64,000 bases of DNA from Petaurus breviceps papuanus (taxonomy: Eukaryota > Chordata > Mammalia > Diprotodontia > Petauridae), in assembly GCA_028583685.1 (NCBI GenBank), contig JAMXIF010000045.1, positions 1,632,365-1,696,364 on the forward strand. The letters run 5' to 3'. Below, one piece after another: positions 23,678 through 34,162 of this stretch. A model generated the notes under the pieces. That model was given only the letters and a program-made list of their open reading frames with translations. It was not told where the DNA came from and searched no databases. How positions within the stretch are numbered: position 1 is the first letter of the stretch; each line of letters starts with the position of its first letter. Position numbers and translations under genes: made by a program.

Positions 23678-24039
23678 AACAGAAAAGGAAAATGATAAAT
23701 GTTGGAGGGAATGTAGAAAAATAGGGGCACTAATGNNNNNNNNNNAAAATGATAAATGTTGGAGGGAATGTAGAAAAATAGGGGCACTAATGCACTGTTG
23801 GTGGAGTTGTGAACTGATTCAACTATTCTGGAGAGCAACAGAAAAGAAAAATGATAAATGTTGGAGGGAATGTAGAAAAATAGGGGCACTAATGCACTGA
23901 TGGTGGAGTTGTGAACTGATTCAACTATTCTGGAGAGCAACAGAAAAGAAAAATGATAAATGTTGGAGGGAATGTAGAAAAATAGGGGCACTAATGCACT
24001 GATGGTGGAGTTGTTAACTGATTCAACTATTCTGGAGAG
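23678..24039 (+). repeat. 102-bp tandem triplication within L1 ORF2
   Basis: Units start at 23678 (gap-containing), 23836 and 23938, each opening CAACAGAAAAG and running to GGAGAG. The period is 102 bp. Other L1 copies in the window carry this stretch once. The unit length is a multiple of three, so each copy keeps the ORF2 frame (NDKCWRECRKIGALMH repeated). Confidence 0.9.
23736..23745. other. assembly gap (10 N) with duplicated flanks
   Basis: 47 identical bases sit on each side (23689-23735 and 23746-23792). Removing the overlap restores a 101-bp first unit of the tandem repeat. Confidence 0.9.
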
Positions 24040-24516
24040 CAATTTAGAACTATGTTCAAAGGGCTATAAAACTGTGAATATCCTTTGACCGAGCAATACC
24101 ACTTCTAGGTCTGTATCTCAAAGAGATCATAAAAAAGGGAAAAGGACCCACATGTACAAAATTATTTATAGGAGCTCTTTTTGTGGTGACAAAGAATTGG
24201 AAATTTAGGGGATGCCTATCAGTTGGGGGAAAACTGAACAAGTTGTGGTATATGATAGTGATGGAGTATTGTTGTGCTATAAGAAATAATGAGCAGAATG
24301 CTTTCAGAAAAAACTGAGAAGACTTACATGAACTGATACTGAGTGAAGTGAGCAGAACCAGGAGAACACTGTACACAGTAATAGCAATACTGTATAATGA
24401 TCAACTGTGAATGACATAGCAATACAATGACTTAAGACAATTCCAACTCACAATGAAAAATGCTATCCATCTCCAGAGAAAGAACCGATAAAGTCTGGAA
24501 GCAGATTGAAGCACAC

Positions 24517-24737
24517 TTTTTCTCCTTCCTTCCTCCCTTCTTCCTTCTTCTTTCCTTCTTTCCTCCTTTCTTCCTTCCTTCTTCCTATCTTCCTTCTTCC
24601 TTCCTCCCTTTCTCTCTCTTTCTTTCTTTTTTCTTCCTTCCTTTCTTCCTTTCTCCCTTTCTTTCTTCCTTTCTTCTTTTCTCCCTTTCTTCCTTTCTCC
24701 CTTCTTCCTTTCTTCCTCCTCCTCCTCCTTCTTCTTT
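24517..24737 (+). repeat. polypyrimidine tract in L1 3' UTR
   Basis: About 220 bp almost wholly C/T (TTCC, CTTT and TCC units), placed where other L1 copies here have a short T-rich stretch. Confidence 0.9.
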
Positions 24738-24905
24738 GAATTTTCTTTTACAACATAGCCAGTATGGAAATACTTTACAGGACTGCATATGTATAATATA
24801 TATCAAATTTTTGCTGTCTTGGGGTGGGTAGACAAGAGAAAGAGAATTGGGACCTCAAAATTTTAAAAAATGTTAATTTTTGTTTACATGTAATTGGGGG
24901 GGGTT

Positions 24906-25224
24906 CACCTAATGTGCCATAGACCTTTATCACTTTCTTTTGACATCATGAAGATGTCATAGGACACATTAACAGGTTGTTCTCAGTTCATCTCTTGCCT
25001 TTGCCGTGCTGTCAGCCCACCTTATCTTTAGATCATAAATCTCCTTGTTGCTCTCCTTTACTTTGTTTCTCCCTTGTAATTTCTTCTGTCATGTGTTTCA
25101 GCCTGCTCACACCCACCATATGCTTCTCTATTATCCTCTGAATGCTATTCATTTAAAATTTTTCATAGATTAGCATGTTCTATGACTCAATGCTGTTCAA
25201 TATCAAAAGACTATTGTTATTAAA
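24906..25224. other. intergenic, nothing recognised
   Basis: Between two L1 copies. No repeat or gene is recognised. Confidence 0.4.
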
Positions 25225-26480
25225 AATAACAAATCTTTCAAAGTTGACAAAAAGGAAAAATGACAGATGCTGGTAAGGCTGTGGGAAAAATAGGCACATT
25301 AATTCACTGTTGATGGAACTATGAACTAGCTTAGCCATTCTGGAAAGCAATTTGGTGCTATGCCCTAAAAGCTATTAAACTGTGCATACCTTTTGACCCA
25401 ATGATATAGTTATTACATCTGTACCCCAAAGAAATCAAAGAAAGAGGAAAAGGATCCATATGTACAAAAATATTAATAGTAGCTCTTTTTTATGGTGGCC
25501 AAGAACTGAAAACCAAGTAGATATCCATCAGTTGGGGAATGTCTGAACAAATTATGATATATAAATGTGATGGAATGCCATTATATTATAAGAAATGATG
25601 GAAGTGTATGATTTCAGAAAAGCCTGAGAAGAGTTATATGAAGTGATTGCAAAGTGAAATGAGCAGAACCATGAGAATAATTTATATGACAACAATATCT
25701 TAAAGACAAACAACTTTGAACGACTTAGAATGTTTGATCATCACAATAACCAAACACAATTCCAAAGAACTTATTATGAAAATGTTCTCCAGTGAGAAAG
25801 GTGATAGAATCAGAGTTCAGATTGAGGCATGTTTTTTTTTGACATGACCATGTAATGGGAATGTAAATTTTAAAGATCTTCACTGCCCCTAGGCTAAAGT
25901 GCACCTGGAGCCTGGGGTAGGAGGCTTGTTTTTCAGTAGATACTTTTTGATTGGCCGGTGGGTCCAAAAGGTTGTTACATTCTCTGAGCCAGGAGAAGGC
26001 TATATAAGCCCTGATGTGAGGCTTTGTTTTGGGGCTCACTTTGAGAAGTGTTCTGTGATTTGATCTGAATTCTGGGAAGCCGTTGTTGAGAGTCCCCCAG
26101 CTTTGAAACCCAGATGTTGACTGGGTATGGATGTAATGGTTGGACAGTTTGGAAATCTGTCTACTTGATCTGTTTCTGTCTTGATAATTCTGCCTGTATA
26201 CTTTGAAGTTCGGGGTGCTGACCTTTTTCCCCTGAACGAGGTAAACGATACATGTCTGACTGATTAAAGTAAGCTTGTTAGCCCATTTTGAGTTGCTTTC
26301 CTTTATCAAAGCAGATCCAAGAACCTGTGGTGGCGGCCACCCTGGGGCCGCGCTTGGGGTGCTTGCCGCGACAGGCCAATGCAGAAATTTGGTTTTGTAA
26401 GAAGTTTTGCTTTTCTTGCTTTTTCAGTGGAGGCAAGAAGGGAAAGAATGCAAACCTGAAAAGAAAATAAATTTCTGTCT
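25225..26480 (+). mobile_element. L1 LINE 3' fragment, split by an LTR
   Basis: 25225-25850 matches the ORF2 C-terminal end (GCATACCTTTTGACCCAATG, CCATCAGTTGGGGAATGTCT). 26374-26480 continues the 3' UTR (CCAATGCAGAAATTTGGTTT) and ends in AATAAA. The LTR at 25851-26373 lies between. It is a different subfamily from the copy at 22545. Confidence 0.8.
25851..26373 (+). mobile_element. LTR of fossil retrovirus, family C (copy C1)
   Basis: 523 bp, starting TGTAATGGGAATG and ending GCTTGCCGCGACA, with a TATATAAG promoter-like site near 26000. Flanks GACCA and GGCCA are a 5-bp target-site duplication with one difference. A solitary LTR in an L1 3' UTR; a second copy is at 54961-55474. Confidence 0.85.
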
Positions 26481-26649
26481 TAAAAAGGTGGCACTTTGTT
26501 TCTGGAAGACGTCTGGAGTCATTAAAAGCATCATCTTACATTTTTCTCAAGGCTATGCAGACACTCTTCTCCTGTTTAATTCGAGGTCCAGCTTATTGTC
26601 CCTTTTTCTATCTGTTCATGAAATATATGCTGACAGGCAAGCTCCATAA

Positions 26650-27060
26650 ATTATCCATTTATCTTCACGTCATAACTGACAACATTAAAATTATACATTT
26701 TTTATCTGCTTGACTTTTTCTTTGCAGAAAGTTAGGCCAGAGTCTTCTGAATAACTGCAGACTGTTTCCACAAGGCTCTGTAGTATTCTGAGGCTTAATA
26801 CATCCAGCATGACGCCATATACAAACAGGATCACCTGGAGTACCTTAGCATCTGTAGAGAATCCCTGTTGGACTTGAACCCTGTGTTGGATCTCCTCCAT
26901 CAAAGTAGCAAATACCATTAACAAACATACCTTTCTCTGTTTCATGGTTCTCCACTTATTTATGGTTGTCAAATTTGGTTCTGTCATATCTGTCAAGGAA
27001 TCTTGAATAATTTTGATATATGCATGAGACACATTCTTGTGTCCTTATATATGTATAATA
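26650..27060 (-). repeat. probable RTE-type LINE reverse-transcriptase scrap
   Basis: The minus-strand translation from 27032 contains MEEIQHRVQVQQGFSTDAKV, then LQVILFVYGVM where an RTE has FADDI-like residues, then LVETVCSYSEDSGLTF and EKVKQIKNV. The order of blocks fits reverse-transcriptase motifs of RTE-like LINEs. Short and diverged. Confidence 0.5.
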
Positions 27061-27101
27061 CCTTGAAGTATTTTGTTCTAAGGATAAGAATATAGGAAGA
27101 A

Positions 27102-27251
27102 GGGGTGGCTAGGTGGCACAGTGAATAGAGCACTGGCCCTGGAGTTAGGAGGACCTGAGTTCAAATCCAGCCTCAGACACTTAACACTTACTAGCTGTGT
27201 GACCTTGGGCAACTCCCTCAACCCCAATTGCCCCTCCAAAAAAAAAAAAAG
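27102..27251 (+). repeat. SINE1-type SINE
   Basis: GGGGTGGCTAGGTGGCACAG head and A tail. Target-site duplication AAGAATATAGGAAGAA / AAGAATGTAAGAAGAA. Confidence 0.9.
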
Positions 27252-27261
27252 AATGTAAGAA

Positions 27262-27520
27262 GAATAGCTATCACTTATACAGCACCTAAATGTGCCAGGC
27301 ACTGTGCTGAGTGCTTTACATATATTATCTAATTTTGTCCTCATAACAACCCTGAGCGATAGGTGCTGTTGTGATCCCCATTTACAGTTGAGAAAACCAA
27401 GGCAGAGGATAAGTGACTTGCCCAAGGTCATACAGTTAGTACATGTCTAAAGCTGGATTTGAATTCAGGTCTTCTTGACTCCAAATCTAGCACTCATCAA
27501 CTGTACCACCTGCCTGCCTC
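27262..27520 (-). repeat. MIR-like CORE-SINE, near full length
   Basis: Antisense: AATGTGCCAGGCACTGTGCT, TAGGTGCTGTTGTGATCCCC, AAGTGACTTGCCCAAGGTCA and CTGTACCACCTGCCTGCC. Confidence 0.8.
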
Positions 27521-27866
27521 TATGAAATTAAATGCTTTTTAATGATCAACAAGTTATAAATACAGCAGTATTCTCTGGTATTCTTTGAACCTTTCAGTCA
27601 ATTATATGTTGGTAAAATGTGTACTACTGTATAATATTGTTTGTGAATGTCCATTCACTCTCTACTCATTAAAAATATTCTCATGCTCATGGAGATTATT
27701 CTTATAAAAATGTATATAGATGGAAAAGTAGACCTGTAGGGCAATAATCAATGGATTCTAATGTCTCCTTCAGTAGGACATGAATTAATGTTTATTTATT
27801 ATTTATTAGATTTATTTATTATATTTAAATTTCCCCATGCCATGCATTTCAGAATTTGAAACTGAA
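27521..27866. other. AT-rich intergenic, nothing recognised
   Basis: TTTATTTATTATTTATTAG-type simple sequence near 27790-27830, otherwise unassigned. Confidence 0.4.
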
Positions 27867-28167
27867 GGGCAGCTAGGTGGCATAGTGAATAAAGCACCAG
27901 CCCTGAAGTCACAAGGACTTGAGTTCAAATCTCGACCTCAGATACTTTACACTTAACTAGCTGTGTGACCTTGGGCAAGTCACTCCAAAAGAAAAAATAA
28001 ATTATTAAGGGGCAGCTAGGTGGTGCAGTGAATAGAGCACCAACCCTGGAGTCAGGAGAACCTGAGTTCAAATTCAGCCTCAGACACCCAACAGGTTTAC
28101 AAACTGTGTGACCTTGGGCAAGTCACTTAACCCCAATTACCTTGCCTTCCCCCCTCCAAAAAATAAA
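27867..28167 (+). repeat. two SINE1-type SINEs in tandem
   Basis: Units 27867-28008 and 28009-28167, same orientation, with an A-rich tail between them. Outer flanks AGAATTTGAAACTGAA and AGAATTCGAACCTAAG form one target-site duplication, so the second landed in the first one's tail (or both came together). Confidence 0.85.
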
Positions 28168-28540
28168 AAGAATTCGAACCTAAGGCCTCCCCATGGTGAC
28201 ACCTATAACGTATATAAGGCCCGGCTGACACCACCAATACCCATTTTCATATCCTTCCCCATGGTAAGTAATTTGAGAGTTATGCAGCCTTCTCTATGTA
28301 GCTATTCAGCCTCTTATCTCTTCTCAACCACCCCACCCAGGATGTGGCAGGTAGTGAGTATTTAATAAATACTACTAACCAAATTTTCTATGTCCCAATA
28401 CAATGTAATAGCCAAAGTGAGATAACAAGCCCTTGAATTTTAATTGTATATCCTAAAATGCTGCTTGTCAATAAGATAGTAATTCATACTAACTCTAGTG
28501 TTTTAAGATTGCTTGAGAGCAATCTTGTGAAGTGGTAATG

Positions 28541-28855
28541 CTTTTTTTTTTTTTTTTGCTTTTTGGAGTGGAGAAGGCAGGACAATTAGGGTTAAGTGAC
28601 TTGCCCAAGGTCACATGGCTTGTTTTTGTGGTGTCTGAGGCCAGATTTGAACTCAGGTCCTCCTAACTCCAGGGCCAGTGCTCTATTCACTGTGCCACCT
28701 AGCTGCCCCTGTGTAATACGATTTCATAGATGACAAACCCAGGCCGAGAGATTGCCTTATGATAACACAGCTACTGAGTGGTAGAGCTGGGATTCGAACC
28801 CAGATTGACATTGACTTAAAGTCCAGCATTTATTCCCCTATGCCACTGTACCTTT
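28541..28855 (-). repeat. SINE1-type SINE next to an antisense MIR-like SINE
   Basis: 28541-28708 is SINE1 (T-run tail, GACTTGCCCAAGGTCACATG, GTGCCACCTAGCTGCCCC). 28715-28855 is a MIR-like remnant (GCTGGGATTCGAACCCAGAT). Confidence 0.8.
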
Positions 28856-28904
28856 GATAGAGAAATGTAACAAAAAATCTATACAAGATAATAAAGTTAC
28901 AATG

Positions 28905-29182
28905 CAATTGCTGTTCAGTCATTTTTCAGTCGTATCTGACTCTTTGTGACTCCTTTGTGGTTTTCTTGGCAAAGATATTGGAGTGGTTGGCCATTCCCTT
29001 TTCCAACACATTTTACAGATGGGGAAACTACAGCAAACAGGGTTAAGTGACTTGCCCAGGGTCACACAGCAAGTATGTGTCTGAGGCCATATCTGTACTC
29101 ATGAAGATGAATCTTCCTGACTTCAAGGCCAGTGCTCTATATAGGCCTAGCACTCTATCCACTGTGCTGCCTAGCTGCCCCA
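28905..29182 (-). repeat. MAR1-type SINE, full length
   Basis: The clearest MAR1 here. Antisense RTE-like tail GTTCAGTCATTTTTCAGTCG and GACTCTTTGTGACTCC, core AGGGTTAAGTGACTTGCCCA, and head CTATCCACTGTGCTGCCTAG, with CTGCCCC at the end. Confidence 0.9.
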
Positions 29183-29224
29183 TCAAAGTTCCTGCTACAA
29201 TTTTGTCCTATATGAAACATTTAA

Positions 29225-29335
29225 TTTGATTTAAATATTTAATTTTTATTTATATATTATTAATATACATATAATATGCAATAATAATATTAATAAACAA
29301 ATTAAAAATATTTAATTTGATTTAAATATTTATTA
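29225..29335. repeat. AT-rich simple region
   Basis: Almost pure A/T. The block AATTTGATTTAAATATTTA occurs at both ends. Confidence 0.7.
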
Positions 29336-29364
29336 ATCAACTAATATATGCTTAATAAAAGATA

Positions 29365-29670
29365 TAGTGTGGGATAGTGTGGATGGAGAGCCAATCTGGG
29401 ACTCAGGAAGACCTAGTTCAACACCCACCACTGATACATACAAGCTGTGTGACTCTTAACAAGTCACTTAATCACTCAGTGATTGGCAACTCTCTAAGAC
29501 TACGTGTTCATACAACAGTTGCAGATCTTCATTGGGTGAGGTAGTTTCCTCATCCAGAGTTCCCTAGACCTTCAAGATCATAGATCTCAAATTGCGCTAG
29601 GCACTGAGGATAGAAAGACTAAAATGAAACCAACCCTGCCCTCACGCATGGCAGGATAGAATCATGAGGG
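29365..29670. repeat. MIR3-like marsupial SINE plus L2 scrap
   Basis: 29365-29585 sense: ACTCAGGAAGACCTAGTTCA, CAACTCTCTAAGACTACGTG, TTTCCTCATCCAGAGTTCCC. 29590-29670 is an antisense L2 end (GCGCTAGGCACTGAGGATAG, CAACCCTGCCCTCACGC). Confidence 0.6.
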
Positions 29671-30324
29671 ATGTCCACAGTTGGTGGAAAGGAGAAGGAT
29701 ATGATCTAGCAAAGGAGACTGAAAAAGAATGGTCAGAAAGGAAGGAGGAAAATTAAGAGAGAACCATTTTATGCAAGTCAAGGGAAAGAGAAATGACCTA
29801 GAGGAGGGGATGTGGACAATAGAGTCAAAAGGTGAGAGTGGTCGAGTATGATGAAGACTGAACATTGGATTTAGCAAATGAGATGGATAGTACTCTTGGG
29901 AAAAAGAGAGAAGAGATTAACTGAAACCATTCAAATAGTATTAGGCAAAGTTTAGAGGAGGTAACATATATTTTATAGTAGGGAAACAAAACTTACTCAG
30001 CAACGCCAGTGGGATTTCCCAAGACAAGAGCAAGTTCAACTGGTCTTTTTGCTAGCTGGCACAGGAGCAAAGCCAAGATGCTGCCTAGCAACTTGCACTG
30101 GCAACTTGATTAATAGGTAAAAGTTCTAGGTAAAAATCCAATTGTAAAAGGTTCCCTAGCAGATTAATTATTGTGAGCCTTGGGAAATATCAATTCTGCC
30201 AGAGGTTCCCTGGTCTAGAGGAATTAAGGGTGATTCTTATTATTTTTTCAGACAAAACCTACATGCTAATAAAAATATATTGGATGGAATAATCTCTCTT
30301 GCATGTAGATCTGGGAATTTTCCT
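29671..30324. other. intergenic, nothing recognised
   Basis: No family recognised in purine-rich sequence to 29960 or in the GC-richer 30000-30230 block. Confidence 0.35.
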
Positions 30325-30890
30325 CCTCTGCTCTAAAATCTTCAGGGCCTACCAAATAAAATTCAAACCCCTTTACCTGGTATTTAGGACTTTTCACAGT
30401 CTGGCAACACACTATCTTTCTGTCCTTACCTTACACTCTATGAATATTCCTTCCAAACTCTCTGCTCTTCTAAACATGTATTGAGATCTTCTGTCTCTGT
30501 CCTTTTTTTTTTTCATTGTTCCTTATGCCTAGAATTTTGTTGTTATTTCAGTTGTGTCTGAGTCTTTGTGACCCCAATCTGGGGTTTTCTTGGCTAAGAT
30601 ACTGGAATGGCTTGCCATTTCTTTCTCCAACTCAGATGAGGAAACTGAAACAGAGCTAAGTGACTTGCCCAGAGTCACTGTTAGTGTCTAAGTCAGATTT
30701 GAACTCAGGAAGATGAGTGAGTCTTCCTGACTCTAGGCCCAGCATGCTATCCACTACCTAGAAACCTCTAGAATATCTTTCTCCAAATCTTTACCCATTT
30801 AATTCCTACTAATCCTTCAAAAGTTGAGTCAAATGCTTCCTTCTCCATGAAACTTCCTCTGAAAATGTCTGGGAATCCACTTCCCAAACA
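30325..30890 (+). repeat. L2 LINE fragment interrupted by MAR1
   Basis: CTACCAAATAAAATTCAAAC, GACTTTTCACAGTCTGGCAA, then after the insert CCTACTAATCCTTCAAAAGT and CCATGAAACTTCCTCTGAAA follow the L2 ORF2 end order. Confidence 0.65.
30533..30762 (-). repeat. MAR1-type SINE inside L2
   Basis: Antisense tail TTTGTGACCCCAATCTGGGG and TGGCTTGCCATTTCTTTCTC, core TAAGTGACTTGCCCAGAGTC, head near CCAGCATGCTATCCACTACC. Confidence 0.8.
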
Positions 30891-31540
30891 CATAAATGAT
30901 TTGGATAGATTCAATTACAAAGTGCTCCTTAAAGAAATAAAGCACAGCTTAAATAACTGGGGGAATATTCAGTGCATATGGGTGGGTTGTGTAATAAATA
31001 CTACCAAAATTAATTCACACTTTTGAACCTATACCAATTAAATTACCAAGGAGATACTTTACAGAACTTAGTAAAATAGTAACAAAATTCATTTGGAAAA
31101 GCAAAAGATCTGGACTATTAAGAGAAATAATGAAAAGAAACAGGGACAATGGAGGAATAGCACTTCCAGCCCTCAAACTATATTATAAAGCAGCAGTCAT
31201 CAAAACCACCTGGCATTGGCTAAAGAATAGAGAAATTGACCAATGGAATAGACTAGATAACTGAAATTCAGAAATAATACAATTCATAATATAGTGTTTG
31301 ATAAAGTTAAAAACATAAATTACCTAGGGAAAAACTCCCTATTTGATATTAACTGCTAGGAAAATTGGAAAGAAGTCTGACAAAAATTAGGTTTAGACCT
31401 ACTCCTTACACCACACTCTAAACTTAGAATGCACAGTGGAGTGTGGTGTAAGGGATACGCAACCTTAATATTAAAGATCATACTATAGAAAAATAAGAAG
31501 AAAAACAGATTAGATGCATATCATAAGTCTGGGTAGGCAA

Positions 31541-32340
31541 CATATATATATATATATATATATTTTTTTAAAGCAATCGGGGTTAAGTAACGTGGCCAAG
31601 GTTACATGGCCAGTTATTATTATTTTTGTGTGGGTGCCAAGTATCGGAGGCTGGAACTGATCCCAGGTCTCCCAACACTGCGGCGGAGCTCTTACTCACT
31701 GTGCCACCTGGCCACCCCTAAACATGTTTAGCTTTCTTTTTCTTTTTTTTTTAATATATATATATAAGCAATTGGGGTTAAGTAACCCGCTCAAGGTTAC
31801 ATGGCCAGCTATTTCTGGGTGTGGTGCTGAGTGCCTGAGGTCCCAACACTGGAGCTGGCGCTCCCACTCGCTGAGCCACCTGGCTGCCCCTAAGCAATTG
31901 GGGTTAAGTAACTTGCTCAAGGTTACACAGCCAGTTATTTCTGGGTGTGGTGCTGAGTATCTGAGCCCAGATTTGATCCAGGTCATCCCGACACTGGAGC
32001 CGGTGCTCTTACTCGCTGAGCCACCTGGCCGCCCCTAAGCAATTGGGGTTAAGTAACTTGCTCAAGGTTACACGGCCAGGTGTTTCTGGGTGGGTGCTAA
32101 GTGTCTGAGCCCGGGATTCGATCTCCAGGTCTTCTCAACACTGGAGCCGGTGCTCTTACTTGCTGTGCCACCTGGCCACCCCCCCCCTTTTTTTTTTTAA
32201 GCAATTGGGGTTAAGTAACTTGCTCAAGGTTACACGGCCTTATTTTTTGTGTGGGTGCCAAGTATGTGAGGCCGGAACCGATCCCGGATCTCCTGATGCC
32301 GGGGGCCAGTGCTCGTACTCACTGTACCACCTGGCCACCC
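31541..32340 (-). repeat. five-unit SINE cluster including a seamless trimer
   Basis: Antisense GGCGGCCAGG-type units: about 31561-31719, 31766-31891, 31892-32036, 32037-32187 and 32199-32340. The middle three join at CCCCTAAGCAATTGGGG without tails; the outer two have their own T-rich or TA-rich tails. The whole block is flanked by TAGGCAA (31534-31540 and 32341-32347), so L1 was hit once and growth happened within that insertion. Confidence 0.85.
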
Positions 32341-33428
32341 TAGGCAATATATTCTTAAGTAAACAAGACAGAGAGGAAATTACAAAAGAGAACTTGATTA
32401 CTTGAAACTGAAAAGTGTCTGCACAGACAACATTAATGTATCTAGGAGAAGGGAAGGGATCAAATAGGGAAAAAACCTTTGTATCATATTTCTCTGATAT
32501 GGGGCTGGTATCCAAGATATATAAACAATTAATAAATATATATGACTAATAGCTACTCCCCAATAGATATATCATCAAAGGATATGAACAAACACTTCTC
32601 AAAAGACCTGCAAAGCATTTTTGACCACATGAAAAAATGCTCTGTCATTAATAATAAGAGAAATCAAAATCAAAATCACCTCTAGATTTTGTCTCACACC
32701 TTCCAGATTGGCAAAAACAACAACAAATAAATGGCAACGGTCAATATTTGAAGAATTGTAGAATGATAGGCACACTAATACATAATTGGTGGGGATGTGA
32801 AGTGGTACAACTATTTTGGAAAGCAATTTGGAATTATGAAAGTAAAGTTATTAAAGTTTCCATACCCTTCAAACCAGAGACTCCATTACTGGCCATATAA
32901 GCTAAGAAAAAGTCCCATATGCCTCCAAATACCTATAGCAGCACTTTTTGTGACAGAAAAAAAATTAGAAAAAAAAATAGATGCCCATTGATTGTGGAAC
33001 TGCTAAGCCAATTGTGGCACAGAAGTGCAATGGAATATTACTGTGTTATAAGAAATTATGTATCTGATGAATACAGAGAAGCATGGGAAAATCTATGTAA
33101 CTGCAAGGGAAATGGAAAGAACAATGACACACCAAGAAATCAAAAGTAACTATGATTAAATTATAATATATAAATTATAAAAGTAAATATAATGAAATTA
33201 TAAAGATCAAAGAGGACTCAAATGAAGAGATGCAAGATTCCTTTGTGGAAATGGAACATCCACAAGAGTTACACATTGAATATATTTTGGACTTTTTCAA
33301 TGTATTGATCAGTTGTGCTGACTTTTTTTTCTCTAAAAAATACTATTTGTCATATAGGATGGCTCTATGGGAAGAAGAGGGGAAGGGATATATGGGATAA
33401 CTATGGTGATGTAAGAAAAAGAAAATAA

Positions 33429-33583
33429 GGGGCGGCTAGGTAGCACAGTGAATACAGAACTGGCCCTGGAGTCAGGAGGACCTGAGTTCAAATCTGACCT
33501 CAGCCACTTAACACTTATTAGCTGTGTGACCTTGGGCAAGTCACTTAACCCCAATTGCCCTCCAAAAAGCAAAAAAAAAAAAT
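33429..33583 (+). repeat. SINE1-type SINE in L1 3' UTR
   Basis: GGGGCGGCTAGGTAGCACAG head, TTAACACTTATTAGCTGTGT core, A tail. It sits in the A-rich end of the L1. Confidence 0.85.
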
Positions 33584-33612
33584 CAATAAAAACTTAATTT
33601 AAAAAAAAGAAG

Positions 33613-34162
33613 AAGAAACTTTCTCTGGGCTCCCAGGTTGGTAACAGCCTTCCTCAGACCTTTTTTTTTTTTTACCTTTTCTTGAACACATTTTTCACAA
33701 AAATATCATGTCTTATAGTTATCTTGTGTTTGTATCATCTCCCCTTAAAAGATTGCAAATTCCATTTGAAAGGAGAGAATTAATCAATTAAAACCTCTTA
33801 GTGTATACGGGGAAATTTTTCAGTTTTATAGTCCCATGAGAAACAAACAAAAAGCCCCATATTTTCTGATACTAAAAGAAAATTTTTCCAATGAACTCAT
33901 AGAGAATAAACTAAAAGGAAAACATTGATTCTTTTCATGGCTTTTACTTAACCTGGAACAAATGACAGGAGCATTCAGAAATTTGAGAAAAGAAGGGTAA
34001 TTTCATAAAATGTGTCTGGGATAACCCTCAGATTAAATTTGTAAGACAAATTTAGTTGTAGCAGGGAGTCCTCAGGTTGTAAAACCTGCTGCATAGGGAG
34101 AGACAAGAGCCTCTGGATCATAAGATTTGGAAATGGAAGGGACTCCTAGATAACATGTAGTC
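33613..34162. other. intergenic, mostly unassigned
   Basis: No gene. 34110-34162 looks like the start of an old MIR-like SINE (GGAAATGGAAGGGACTCC) that continues after the hAT element. Confidence 0.4.

Larger units (their letters stand above)
22545..24905 (+). mobile_element. L1 LINE, 5'-truncated, ORF2 C-terminal part and 3' UTR
   Basis: Holds the downstream half of L1 ORF2 (CTGGTGCTGGCTAAGAAACA, AGTGTTTGACAAACCCAAAG), the cysteine/histidine-rich C-terminus (CCTTTGACCGAGCAATACCA, MSHSPIDK and NDKCW residues), and the 3' UTR ending in TTACATGTAATTGG. It is interrupted by a SINE at 23215, a 102-bp tandem triplication with an assembly gap at 23678-24039, and a pyrimidine expansion at 24517-24737. 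The reverse-transcriptase and endonuclease regions are missing upstream. Confidence 0.9.
30900..33612 (+). mobile_element. L1 LINE, 5'-truncated, older subfamily
   Basis: ORF2 downstream half (GCAGCAGTCATCAAAACCAC, TGGCATTGGCTAAAGAATAG), C-terminus (AATGGAATATTACTGTGTTA) and a 3' UTR to an A-rich end near 33612. It hosts a SINE cluster at 31541-32340 and a SINE at 33429-33583. A 15-bp inverted repeat sits at 31404-31453. Confidence 0.85.

Noticed and set aside
23667-24042. Protein with three repeated blocks
   Set aside because: L1 ORF2 codons in a tandem repeat with a gap; the minus-strand version is a shadow.
24460-24831. 123-residue S/F/L/P-rich open frame
   Set aside because: Translation of a polypyrimidine tract.
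26288-26470. GC-rich open frame near 26330-26370
   Set aside because: It is the 3' end of LTR C1 plus L1 3' UTR.
28009-28167. tRNA-like promoter boxes in SINE heads
   Set aside because: They belong to tRNA-derived SINEs. No cloverleaf with an intact acceptor stem was seen, so no tRNA gene is called.
31766-32187. Regularly spaced repeats resembling a CRISPR array
   Set aside because: Units are about 145-bp SINE monomers in a mammalian genome, with no short repeat/spacer pattern.
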